DNA of 64,000 nucleotides, taken from positions 356,501 to 420,500 of the forward strand of contig JAJAGP010000240.1 of NCBI GenBank assembly GCA_025084515.1. The letters run 5' to 3'. The translations under genes were made by a program, and so were the position numbers. The stretch is from Ancistrus triradiatus. Its lineage: Eukaryota; Chordata; Actinopteri; Siluriformes; Loricariidae. How positions within the stretch are numbered: the first letter of the stretch is position 1; every line of letters starts with the position of its first letter. Below, piece after piece: positions 54,212-64,000 of the stretch. The notes beneath the pieces were generated by a model that worked only from the letters and a program-made list of their open reading frames with translations, made no database searches and was not told the origin of the DNA.

Positions 54212-55317
54212 CAGTGGTGCTTGAAAGTTGTAAACTCTTTAGAATGTTCTACATTTCTGCATAAACATGACCTAAAACATTATCAGATTTTCCTTTAGAA
54301 TTCTCTGATATAATTCATAATTCATTGTTCCATCTATGAAGGCAAGCCGTCCTGGACCAGATGCAGCAAAACAGGCCCAAACCACGATACTACCACCACC
54401 ATGTTTCACAGATGGGATAAGGTTCTTATGCTGGAATGCAGTGTTTTCTTTCTCCAAACATAACACTTTTCTTTAAACCAAAAAGTTATATTTTGGTCTC
54501 ATCCGTCCACAAAACATTCTTCCAGTAGCCTTCTGGCTTGTTCACGTGATCTTTAGCAAACTGCAGACGAGCAGCAATGTTCTTTTGGAGAGCAGTGGCT
54601 TTCTCCTTGCAACTCTACAATGCAACCCATTGATGTTCAGTGTTCTGCTGATGGTGGACTCATGAACATTAACATTAGCCAATGTGAAAGAGGATTTCAG
54701 TTGCTTAGAAGTTGCCCTCTGGTCCTTTGTGACCTCGCCAAGTATTACACGCCTTGCTCTTGGTGTGATCTTTGTTGGTCGACTCCTGGGGAGGGTAACA
54801 ATGGTCTTGAATTTCCTCCATTTCTACACAATCTGTCTGACTGTGGATTGATTAGAGTCCAGACTCTTTAGAGATGGTTTTGTAAACTTTTCCAGCCTGA
54901 TGGGCATCAAGAACCCCTTTTCTGAGGTCCTCAGAAATCTCCTTTGTTCGTGCCATGATACACTTCCACAAACGTGTTGTGAAGATCAGACTTTGATAGA
55001 TCCCTGTTCTGTAAATAAAACAGGGTGCCCACTCACACCTCATTGGCATCCCACTGATTGAAAACACCTGACTCTAATTTCACCTTCAAATTAACTGCTA
55101 ATCCTAGAGGTTCACATATTTTTGCCACTCACTAATATGCAATATTGGGTCATTGTCCTCAATAAATAAATGACCAAGTATAAAATTTAACTGGGTTAAA
55201 TGGGTATCTGGGTATCTACTTTTAGGACTTGTGTGAACATCTGGTGATGTTTTAGGTCATATTTATGTGGAAAAAATAGAAAATTCTAAAGGGTTCACAA
55301 ACTTTCAAGCACCACTA
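54212..55317 (-). mobile_element. Tc1-like family B element, C-terminal part deleted
   Basis: CAGTGGTGCTTGAAAGTTGT on the left; ACTTTCAAGCACCACTA before TA on the right. About 1.1 kb. After about 85 bp of left end it jumps into the transposase. Confidence 0.9.
54272..54956 (-). pseudogene. Tc1-type transposase (family B), truncated
   Basis: MARTKEISEDLRKGVLDAHQ at the start, helix-turn-helix with a stop in it (SGL then stop), GRPTKI, then ARLQFAKDHVNKPEGYWKNV-like wording, and KENTAFQHKNLIPSVKHGGG. It ends at YELYQRILKENLIMF where deletion removed the second Asp and Glu. Confidence 0.85.
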
Positions 55318-55745
55318 TACACCCTGGATGGGGCACCAATGGGGAATGATCTGCTCAATAGTGCTCGTGGACCTGGTTGGCACCACCAGGACTTTGGTCG
55401 CTGGGTTGGTGCATCTGATAACGTCCATCTGATCAGCTTCCATTCACTTTAATGATTGAGGTCTTAAGAATTATAAAAGCAAAAAATCTGTCTTATATAC
55501 ATCTAATTCATTTCTGAATGACAGAAAACTAGTACGAGCGAACCCTTGCAAATTCTGCTGACAGAAAAGAGAATCACAGTCTGAAAAGGCAGAAGAAAGC
55601 ATGGTATCGTTTTACTTTTGTTTTAGTTTTCGATAAGTGTTTTATGTTTTATAAAGGATGGGCAGATTAGAATTACTGTATTGTAGAGGACTGTACTAAA
55701 TGGTTTCAAATTGTGTTTTAATTAATATTATTGCCTAAAATAAAG
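55318..55745. other. Unassigned stretch
   Basis: 55318-55450 (CCCTGGATGGGGCACCAATG) resembles the SINE-like scrap near 12700 in reverse. The rest is AT-rich. Confidence 0.4.
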
Positions 55746-55747
55746 TA

Positions 55748-55850
55748 CTAAGTGACTATGGTAATGTCCGGTCAGCATCCATTTTGGTCAATGTTCTGTT
55801 TCATATAACGTAATGCGGATGTTAAACAGCGCATACCTGTAGTATGATAC
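55748..55850. repeat. Direct repeat, partner of 53408-53525
   Basis: GTGACTATGGTAATGTCCGG, TCAGCATCCATTTTGGTCAA and GCGCATACCTGTAGTATG match the earlier copy about 2.34 kb to the left. Confidence 0.55.
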
Positions 55851-55856
55851 AGTGTA

Positions 55857-56588
55857 GAGTGGTACCTCGATTCTTGACCACCCCGGAACTCATCAAATTC
55901 GGTTCTTGAGAGAAGATCTCCGCTGTGTTTATTGTGGTTGTCGTTACTTTTACATCTAGAGTATTGTATTCTATTCAAATAAGTCTCTGTGGGTCCTAAA
56001 AAGGTTAGTTTACAAGAGCCAACCGAAAGCAAAACAGGAATTGAATGCTCCAGAACACAGGCTGCAGTTTGTTAATCAAAAGCGATTAAGAGTGTAAGAG
56101 CGAGTAAGAGTTTTGCACTTTCAATCCATTACTCACTCAATTATACAAGATTTTCAACACTTTATTATAAAATAAGCGTTGTGTTAATGATTTTGGCCAA
56201 CTGTAGGTTAATGTAAGTCCTTTAAACATTAACTTACTTATAATTATTTATTATCATGCTGAATCTCCATCTACAGGCACCATAATGTAACTGCAGTCAT
56301 TTAAGGTGGATGGGGAAATGCAAATAAGAAGCTGTTGAATAAGAAGCCAACTACAACCTCCTCTCTGCTATGATACACAAAACACTTGTTAAACTCCCCA
56401 GTTAATTTTACATTTAACTCATGACTGATTTGTCGGAACATATCCCCATCATAAATCAGGGAGAACCTGCACAATACAGCTCCATTAATGCATTTGTGTG
56501 GATTTTCTGGGGGTCTGGAATGGATTTACATTATTCCTTATGGAAAATATTTGCTCGGAACTTAACGACATGGACTGACGTACCACTG
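55857..56588. mobile_element. Pogo-like element with both ends
   Basis: Starts GAGTGGTACCTCGATTCTTG after TA (55855-55856) and ends GACTGACGTACCACTG before TA (56589-56590). 732 bp. Its left half matches 39131-39480 and its right third matches 10520-10858. No transposase frame. Confidence 0.65.
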
Positions 56589-56699
56589 TAACTCACAGCG
56601 ACCCCTGCTGGTGCTTGCGATAGCATTTCCATACAGCACTGTGCATTCGGCATTCAGCAAAATAAAATAAAAAATGCATTTTTAACACAAGAAAATAGT

Positions 56700-56897
56700 T
56701 ACAAACATTTAGTAGACACTCTTATCCAAAGACGACATCCAGCCTGACAAGGAACAATCCAAGCAATGGAGAGTTAAGGGATTTGCTCAAGGTTTCCACA
56801 GCAGCAGCCAGGCAGTATATAGATCAGTGCTGGGGCTTGAACTGTGAAACGTCTGGTTCATAGACCAGTATCTTAACCCCTATGTCACCACAGTCCC
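56700..56897 (-). repeat. Divergent SINE copy
   Basis: CATTTAGTAGACACTCTTAT, CAATCCAAGCAATGGAGAGT, TTAAGGGATTTGCTCAAGG and a head ending TTAACCCCTATGTCACCACA. Confidence 0.7.
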
Positions 56898-57299
56898 AAA
56901 AAACAAACACAGAATTCACAATTTCCTTCAGAAAATGACCCACAGATTAAAGGACCCTGACTAAATCTTATAAGAGAGGATTTCACGGCATAAAATCGAT
57001 GAAGTAATCTGTATGTGACCTTTCTCGCTTTGTTTGTTAACAAATAAAGAAACAGACTTTTCCCTCCCAGGTATCTATTCAACTATCTCATTCCAAAATA
57101 AAGAAACAGTAAATGTCATGTGAAAGAGTGACCTAATTTAGTTCTTGTTAGGTGGGAAGCTCACAAAGATCTACAGAACAATGGGAGCTCAAGCCACTAA
57201 GATAGAGGTGGATCTTGCATGAGAGCCGTGTTTCGTCTTTGGACCAGAGACACAGTGCCCCCTGCTGTAACTAACAGGATTTCACTCTCCAGCCTGAGG

Positions 57300-57438
57300 C
57301 CAAATCGTTATATTCACAGGATTTATCAGATGTCTTTATACAGAGTGGAAGATCAAGGGTCAAAGACCCAACAGGGGCAGCTTTGCAGAGCCTGGATTTG
57401 AACTCACAACCTTAAACCTCTGAGCCACCACAGCCTAT
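57300..57438 (-). repeat. Divergent SINE copy
   Basis: GGATTTATCAGATGTCTTTA, AAGACCCAACAGGGGCAGCT and TTTGAACTCACAACCTTAAA with CTCTGAGCCACCACAGCC. The B-box phrase resembles the units of the 26345 array. Confidence 0.55.
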
Positions 57439-58023
57439 GACGACATATCTATTATCTCTACCAGGTTCAGGTGCCAAAAATCACAACGAATGGTTGTTCT
57501 ATGACATCTGTCATTTTTGTTCATTAATAATTAGTTCAGGATTTCAAGAAGGCAGGACTCCTTTGTGTGAAATCTGATTTGTTGTCTCGATAAAGTTCTG
57601 TGTTTCTAAATTTGGGCGCTTGTCCTCATTGGCGCTGCAGATGGAGCTGTCTCGAGGCCAAATTCAGGGAAATGTCACACTCGGAAGCTGCTGGACTCAG
57701 CGGGACACAAATAGTGGCACTGAGTCATTCTGGCTAAAAATTACTGCACACATAATTTAGTTATTTCCTCTGGTGTGCGCTGCCCAACGCAAAGATAAAT
57801 AACACGTAGTTTCTTTGTTTGGCAGTGCCTCCTGTGAGAAACATCTGCTCTACAGTCAGGTATTATCATTAGAAAAGAATCAACCTGCACTGAGGAACAT
57901 GCTACTCTCCCCTCCACCTTCTCCAACCTTTGCTTTCACCTGGATCTGTGAGTAAGGTCCATAGTTGCTCCTACAGGGCCAGGCCTTCCATTGCATTATC
58001 ATTTCAATATAACTGTTTACATA
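57439..58023. other. Unassigned stretch
   Basis: No recognised repeat or gene. Confidence 0.4.
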
Positions 58024-58248
58024 TACAGTGGTGCTTGAAAGTTTGTGAACCCTTTAGAATTTTCTATATTTCTGCATAAATATGACCTAAAATATCATCA
58101 GATTTTCCTAAAAGAAGTCATAAAATTAGATAAAGAGAACCCAGTTCAACAAATGAGACAAAAATATTATACTTGGTCATTTATGTACTGATTTAAATGA
58201 TCCAATATTACATATTAGTGAGTGGCAAAAGTATGTGAACCTTTGCTT

Positions 58249-59270
58249 TCAGTATCTGGTGTGACCCCCCTGTGCAGCAATAGGTTGATCAGTTGACCCT
58301 GTTGATCAGTCCTGCACACGGGCTTGGAGGAATTTTAGCCCATTCCTCCATACAGAACAGCTTCAGCTCTGGGATGTTGGTGGGTTTCCTCACATTAGCT
58401 GCTCGCTTCAGGTCCTTCCCCAACATTTCGGTTGGATTAAGGTCAGGACTTGGACTTGGTCATTCCAAAACATGAACTTTATTCTTCTTTAACCACACTT
58501 GCTCACCTTCTCTTGAGATTCAGTTCATGGACAGATGTCCTGACATTTTCCTTTAGAATTCTCTGATATAATTCAGAATTCATTGTTCCATCAATGATGG
58601 CAAGCCGTTCTGGCCCAAATGCAGCAAAACAGGCCCAAACCATGATACTACCACCACCATGTTTCACAGATGGGATAAGGTTCTTATGCTGGAATGCAGT
58701 GTTTTCCTTTCTCCAAACATAACGCTTTTCTTTAAACCAAAAAGTTCTGTTTTAGTCTCATCCGTCCACGAAACATTCTTCCAATAGCCTTCTGGTTCGT
58801 CCACGTGATCTTTAGCAAACTGCAGACGAGCAGCAATATTCTTTTTGGAGAGCAGTGGCTTTCTCCTTGCAACCCTGCCATGTACACCATTGTTGTTCAG
58901 TGTTCTTCTGATGGTGGACTCATGAACATTAACATTCGTTGCATTGTACTTGTACATGTGTAATGACAATAAAGTCAATTCATTCATTCATTAGCCAATG
59001 TGAGAGAGGCCTTCAGTTGCTAAGAAGTTACCCTGGGCTCTTTGTAACCTCGCCAACTATTACACGCCTTGATCTTGGAGTGATCTTTGTTGGTCGACCA
59101 CTCCTGGGGATGGTAACAATGGTCTTGAATTTCTTCCATTTGTACACAATCTGTCTGACTGTGGATTGGTGGAGTCCAGACTCTTTAGAGATGGTTTTGT
59201 AACCTTTTCCAGCCTGATGAGCATCAACTCTTTTTCTGAGGTCCTCAGAAATCTCCTTTGTTTGTGCCAT
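58249..59270 (-). pseudogene. Tc1-type transposase (family B), broken by an insertion
   Basis: Start at 59270 (MAQTKEISEDLRKRVDAHQA), helix-turn-helix (TISKESGLHQSTVRQIVYKW), GRPTKITPRSRRVIVGEVTK, then the 56 bp insert, VNVHESTIRRTLNNNGVHGR, WTDETKTELFG (first Asp), a frameshift, HGGGSIMVWACFAA with changes, and a C-terminus in which the second-Asp segment is deleted (CTTGCTCACCTTCTC junction near 58500). Confidence 0.85.
58937..58992 (-). mobile_element. 56 bp retroposon 3'-end insertion
   Basis: CGTTGCATTGTACTTGTACA, TGTGTAATGACAATAAAGTC and an ATTC tail interrupt the transposase. Sister copies read straight from AACATT to AGCCAATG. The wording resembles the 3' end of fish LINE/SINE retroposons. 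A CATT repeat at both edges is compatible with a short target duplication. Orientation could be plus with respect to the tail. Confidence 0.7.
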
Positions 59271-59394
59271 GATACACTTCCACAAACGTGTTGTGAAGAG
59301 CAGACTTTGATAGATCCCTGTTCTGTAAATAAAACAGGGTGCCCACTCACACCTGATTGCCATCCCATTGATTGATGTTTATGTTTTTTCATTT

Positions 59395-59530
59395 ATTTAA
59401 CGTCGCCATGGCCATGTTCAGCGACACACACAAGGTTACATCCATACACAAGGTTATCTCAAGACAAGTCACTCATACACTCAAGTCAATGCCAATTTAG
59501 TGTAGTCAATTAACCTAACATGCGCATATA
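59395..59530 (-). repeat. SINE-like fragment
   Basis: AATGCCAATTTAGTGTAGTC and AATTAACCTAACATGCGCAT match the reverse of the 29040-29080 block. Confidence 0.5.
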
Positions 59531-59792
59531 TATATAGGGTTTGAACTTCAGTAGGTCATCATCATTCCACTTAAATAATAACCTATTTACGTGGTTGTGA
59601 GAGTACGGACAAAAAGTGGACTTTCCAACTCTAAAGCTGTTAACCTGGTAAGAGAGAAATCCTCTGTGATCATCCTGTCCAGACTACAGGAAGTGGTTCA
59701 AGCAGAGAAAGTTGCCTGACCGCACCATCAATCATGCTGGCAGGGGCAGTAAAAGGTAACGGACAATCAGCAGTCGCCTTGCCTCTCTCTCG

Positions 59793-59794
<2 letters not shown>
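59531..59794. other. Unassigned stretch
   Basis: No recognised feature. Confidence 0.4.

Positions 59795-59865
<71 letters not shown>
59795..59865. repeat. (CA)n microsatellite, long
   Basis: About 35 perfect CA units, a likely polymorphic marker. Confidence 0.97.
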
Positions 59866-59867
<2 letters not shown>

Positions 59868-60123
59868 GTCAAACAGGGCTGCTGACACGAGTAACTTATA
59901 AACCACACGTCACTCTTGAGTGTCACCATCTGTGCAGAAAAGTGTATCCTAATATAGCTCAATGGCCAATCAGCAGTTAGGGAATTAGCACTCTACATAA
60001 ATCAACATACATAATGTAGACAGCTTTAATTATTTCTCATTAGACTTTCACATGCTCATGGGCATTACACAGTACACATTATTACTTCTACATCAGTACC
60101 AAAAGACAGAGAACAAGCAGTAG

Positions 60124-60345
60124 ACTTCACACCGAGTCCGAAACTGATGGACTGCGGCGTTGCGTAAAATTTTCAATCAGAACCCGCTCTAATTTCTGCG
60201 TTGTAAAATCAGGCTGACCAATCAGAGCCCGGTTGTCAGGCAGAAAAGCTCATCCTGCACGTAGCAGAGAACAAGAGCTTATAGGACGAGCAACATGCTG
60301 ACTAAAAACATGGATGATCTGGTGGAATATAACTGAAAGGCTTCC
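60124..60345. repeat. Promoter-like duplicated segment, copy 2 (uninterrupted)
   Basis: CTTCACACCGAGTCCGAAAC, CTAATTTCTGCGTTG, CAGGCTGACCAATCAGAGCC (CCAAT at 60218), AAGAGCTTATAGGAC, ACATGGATGATC, ATAACTGAAAGGCTT. Same order as 48503-48717 plus 48898-48915, without the SINE. Confidence 0.65.
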
Positions 60346-60374
60346 TGCACTAATCTTCGTTTTTTCAAGATGAC

Positions 60375-60375
<1 letters not shown>

Positions 60376-60436
<61 letters not shown>
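60376..60436. repeat. (CA)n microsatellite
   Basis: About 30 perfect AC units. Confidence 0.97.
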
Positions 60437-60440
<4 letters not shown>

Positions 60441-60876
60441 CTCTATTTAAGACATACGTGACCATTGCTGTGTGAATGTGTGGCTAATTAACTTTCCAGG
60501 TAGCTTATAGCTATGATAGCTAACGTTAATGATGGTTGATTTTTAAGGCCCATTTTAAAATAAAAATGTTTATGTCTACTTTATATAAAGTAGTGACACC
60601 ATTCAGAATAATATTTTCTTTCCACAATTACAGTTCCAGCAGACCTGTAATAGTGACGTTACCTTTTCAAGCAAATCAGAGCTAGAAACGAAATGCTGTG
60701 TACGGTGTCACAACTGTCGACTGTCGGGTTGCCAGATCCCACGAGACACTCAAGCGCCAACCAAAAAAGAAGCGAATTGGACCAAGTCACTTAGGCTAAC
60801 GAATCTGGCAACCGTGTAACACTAACGGATCCTAACATTACGCAAAGGAATACATTTATTTAGCGATATTTTACAG

Positions 60877-60898
60877 TATATATATATATATATATATA
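60877..60898. repeat. (TA)n run
   Basis: About 11 TA units, continued by ATACATACATA wording. Confidence 0.95.
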
Positions 60899-61610
60899 CA
60901 TACATATACATACAACTGAGTCAGCACGTTAGCAGGTTAGCATAATAGACCATTGCATAACCCATTCACCCAATCCAAATATTTAATGTACCATTACAAA
61001 TATCCTCCTAAGACCTGATAATTCATTTTTGTCCTCTGTCGGGGACATGAGTTCACAAAGAATATTTCAACAAATTATTAAATCTACAGAGCTAAAAGCT
61101 GATGCGCTATCTAGAGGACATCCTGACCTTTACACTAATACATATTTTGGTTTTCAAAATGGCTGCAATATCAGCAATCACGTTTTACGGACGCAAGAGA
61201 AGTAAATTGTTGAATAATATGTATTAATGATTTTTCTTAACCCTATAATTTACGTTTTACGTAAATGTCCTCTGTAGTGGACATTTGGGACTTACTTTTT
61301 GATCTGATGCAGAAGAGAAACACAAAATACAAAAAGAAAATTACTATACCATGTCCCGTTGTATCTTATAAAGGACATTTGATAAAAAAAATAAAATAAA
61401 ATCTTGTGACGTTTTTTTCATCTCATTTTCATCTCATCTCATTTCAAAACTACTGAAATGATCAAATTTTACTTTTCCTGGGTCTCAGGAGGATATGCTA
61501 ACGTGCCATAAAGTCTTTTGTATTTTTCCCCAAACTGACTGATGCCTTACTTGTTACATGATAACGAAGGATTACAGATGTAAATCGCTAATTTCACGTC
61601 ACAGCGATGT
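60899..61610. other. Unassigned AT-rich stretch
   Basis: 61020-61040 and 61265-61285 share TGTCCTCTGT-GGGGACAT / AGTGGACAT wording, perhaps a worn MITE. No gene. Confidence 0.4.
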
Positions 61611-61614
61611 GGAG

Positions 61615-62120
61615 ATAGAGGCTGTGTTCCTCATTATTGTCCCCTCCTCAGAGATGAAGTTTTCTCATTAGGAGAAGGAGACTTCATACTCATCAAAACA
61701 CATTAGCAGACGAGCATCTCATTTCTGTTTCAAAGCAGCTCATGGCAAAAGCAGGCGAGCACATTCTGGGGAGGCCTTTGTTTCTGGCCCACTAATGCCT
61801 CCTCTCGGTCTTCGTTTGTCTGGGAAAACACGAAAATCAATAATTTAATTTCACTTTTCAATTAAGCGAACTAACAGTGGTTAGCCTCGCCGTTCTTCAA
61901 ACACAAATGCGCCCCGTCTCATGCATCAGGATTAGCTTTCATTAAAAATAATGAGCAGCCCTGGCATGCTGGGTATTACCTCCAAACGTGGGCTGTGCTC
62001 ATAGGTAACGTGGACAAGACTAACACTAATTAATACCACACAGCAGATATAATGGGCCTATCATTATTTATTGTGATTTATTCCGAGTTAAGGGAACTCG
62101 GTGAAATGTCTGGGAGTTTT
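61615..62120. other. Best candidate conserved noncoding block
   Basis: About 500 bp without repeat landmarks, of mixed composition and dense in ATTA/TAAT cores: CTCATTAGGAGAAGGAG, AATCAATAATTTAATTTC, GGATTAGCTTTCATTAAAAA, TAATGAGCAGC and CTAACACTAATTAATACC. Such sequence is typical of developmental enhancers. About 29.6 kb upstream of the AFF-like start. Confidence 0.4.
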
Positions 62121-63240
62121 GTTCTATTAGTCATCCTACAAGGTGGATCCCTTTCCAGAGCAAAGGAATAATGACATGTTTCATTACCACTATGTCATGC
62201 AACATCGTTTAGAAAGCATGTTGGCAAGATTAAAGAATCTTTAAACAATCTCTGAACATCACAAGGTAAAAGTAAGCTGAAAAAAACATATTTACTGGAT
62301 CCTTTATCGCTGTCCGAAATGGTCATTGACCAGGCATTGACCAGGCATTACCATAGACACAAAGTCTTTTTATGGTATGGTAATGTAAATATAAAAGAAA
62401 GAAAACTTCATGCAAGCAATATGTAAATGTCAGAGATACCACTGAAAACACGAGTGGAACACTACCATCTACACAGCATCCCAAATACCATTGCATCGTT
62501 ATATTATTAATCATGAATAGACGTGCATCCATGATTAAAAAAGGCGAGGCAGCTAAATTACACGACCATACTTAATGAATTCGGTCAGAATTCACCTTAC
62601 GCTTTAAATATTGCTGTAAAACGCTGACAATCGACCAGGAATGTTCATTTCAGTATAAACCTAGATTAAGCTCAGCTAAACACTAACTGGAGTGGGATAC
62701 AGAGGTCTTAATGAATGTAGCATCTCTCACTGTATGCTAATTAAATGGTACTCCGGGCACAATTTTAAGTGTTGCCATTAATTTCCCACACATTCGTAAA
62801 TGACTACTGAGAGAAAGAGAGGGAGAGAGATGATCATAAGTATTGCTTTAAATGAGCCACACACACACTGTATGACAATAGATGAAAAACTAGGTCAGTC
62901 TGCTTTTGTGTCTGGTCGATTGCGGTTTGAATTCCAAGACGAGCGAGCGAGCGCGTGCGCACAGATCTTTGTTTGGAGCCTCGGATAATTGGCCTACACC
63001 CCCTGCAGGAAGTCCGGGGGCTGAATTTGTGTCAGCGCTAGTGAAAATTCAATGACGCGTGGCACACTCAGATCTGTTCTGCTGCATGGCCCAGGGCTGA
63101 GTGGTGAGAAACAGCAAACGCAATCGACCACCAAAAGGCAAATGCAGCCCTGCTCCAACCTCGATCGATATTCTTCTATCTGCACTATGTACTAGATAGC
63201 ATTATACTACAGTATAGGTTACTGTACTGTTGAACCCTAT
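62121..63240. other. Unassigned stretch
   Basis: No recognised transposon ends. 62300-62580 and 62700-63180 look unique. No exon supported. Confidence 0.4.
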
Positions 63241-63244
63241 CTAA

Positions 63245-63345
63245 AATGTACATCATAGTGTTGTAGTCAATACCACGTCTTTTAGTAGTCGAGTCCAAGT
63301 CAAGACCAAGACGTGGAGTGGCCAAGACTGAGACCAGATTAAGAT
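63245..63345. repeat. CCAAGTCAAGACC-type repeat
   Basis: GTCGAGTCCAAGTCAAGACC and AAGACTGAGACCAGATTAAG are the wording of a common fish interspersed repeat with internal AGTC/AGACC periodicity. Confidence 0.5.
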
Positions 63346-63439
63346 TCTTTTTTTCATCATACTACAATAAAAAATAAAAGTTCGTAATACACTTTACATG
63401 CATTATCATTCATTATACATGTACATAATATATACAATA

Positions 63440-64000
63440 CATTCAGAAATTACCCTTTAAATTTCTTCACATTTTATGTTGCGGCCTTGTGCTAAAATAA
63501 AACATAGTGAGAAAGTGGAAATAGAATTGTTTTGCAAACTAAAATTTCCCATGGACATAAGTATTCAGACCCTTTCAGCTCTGGGGGCCTCCCTTTTCTC
63601 TTGATCATCTCTGAGATGTTTCTACATCCTTGATTGGAGTCCACCTGTGGTAAATTCAGTTGATTGGACATGATCTGGAAAGCACACACCTGTCTATATA
63701 AGGTCTCAAGGCTCAATGCATATTAGACAGAGAAAAAAAGCCACGAGGAGGAAAGAACTGTAGAGCTCAGAGACAGGACTGGGTGGAGGCACATACCTGG
63801 GGAAGGCTACATAAAATTCTGCTGTAGAACTACTGAAAGTTTCCAAGAGCACAGTGGCCTCCATAATTCTTAAACAGAAGAAATTTGGACCCACCAAACT
63901 AAGTTATCATGGGAGAATGGCCTTGGTAAGAGAGATGACCAAGAACCCAATGGTAACTCTGGCTGAGCTTTAATGATCCTGTATGCAGATGGGAGACATT
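63440..64000 (+). mobile_element. Tc1-like element of a further family, running off the window
   Basis: CATAAGTATTCAGACCCTTT, GATTGGAGTCCACCTGTGG, ACACACCTGTCTATATAAGG: the 5' part of a widespread fish Tc1 family. The left terminus is not sharply defined; about 63440 is a guess. Confidence 0.75.
63735..64000 (+). pseudogene. Tc1-type transposase N-terminal part, cut by window edge
   Basis: Readable in pieces: KELTVELRDR-like start (GAACTGTAGAGCTCAGAGAC), a GEGY turn, NTVASIILKQKKFG-like helix-turn-helix end (AGCACAGTGGCCTCCATAAT) and LVREMTKNPMVTLAEL-like wording. The sequence from CCAAACTAAGTT skips the usual proline-rich GRP linker. Frameshifted, so dead. Confidence 0.75.

Larger units (their letters stand above)
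58026..59375 (-). mobile_element. Tc1-like family B element, right end truncated
   Basis: CAGTGGTGCTTGAAAGTTTG after TA (58024-58025). It runs to CCATCCCATTGATTG at about 59375 and stops short of the right TIR. It contains a small retroposon insertion at 58937-58992. Confidence 0.9.

Noticed and set aside
59670..59962. Cys-Val repeat open frames near the CA repeats (also at 60250-60465)
   Set aside because: Translation of a CA/TG microsatellite, not a protein.

Overview
The window looks like one piece of a repeat-rich teleost fish chromosome, probably an otophysan-type genome. The evidence is several families of broken Tc1/mariner DNA transposons, tRNA-headed SINEs of the kind common in fish, hAT- and pogo-like MITEs, long CA microsatellites, no compact operon-like coding, and essentially no long open frames outside transposon relics. 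I cannot name the species.

The only host gene I can support is a single first exon on the minus strand at 31968-32020, inside a CpG-rich block (about 31780-32380). It reads MDIFELDFFREWELEQQ and then stops at a good GT splice donor, in the middle of what would be a Cys codon. This closely resembles the N-terminus of the AFF family of transcription-elongation scaffold proteins, most like AFF2 (FMR2). If so, positions 1-31967 are the start of a very large intron 1 and 32400-64000 is 5' flanking DNA. Mammalian AFF2 also has a very large intron 1. The exon is preceded by an alternating CA/CG tract of about 110 bp, and further upstream by a GC box and an inverted CCAAT box.

Layout. 1-9.5 kb: SINEs, a TIR MITE inside an older dispersed repeat, a 1.2 kb non-autonomous element, a Tc1 deletion derivative, and a hAT-like MITE. 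10.5-22 kb: a full-length but dead Tc1 element, pogo-like repeats, SINEs, and unique blocks that could be conserved noncoding DNA. 22-25.7 kb: a GC-rich unique block and two Tc1 relics. 26.3-27.9 kb: an unusual decayed array of tRNA B-box-like units. 28.9-31.3 kb: a SINE and two Tc1 elements side by side. 31.8-32.4 kb: the AFF-like promoter and exon. 32.5-34.4 kb: one Tc1 element nested inside another. 35.2-36.5 kb: a second decayed tandem array. 37.7-47.5 kb: a foldback Tc1 element and several deletion derivatives of the same family. 48-64 kb: SINEs, a duplicated promoter-like repeat, three more relics of the second Tc1 family, a pogo-like element, two long CA repeats, a long unique stretch, and a fifth Tc1 family running off the end.

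For reference, I label the Tc1-like families by their ends. A starts CAGTGGGGCAAAAAAGTATT. B starts CAGTGGTGCTTGAAAGTTTG. C starts CAGTACTGTGCAAAAGTC. D ends GGTGTACCTAATAAAGTGG. No copy in the window can encode a working transposase as it stands.
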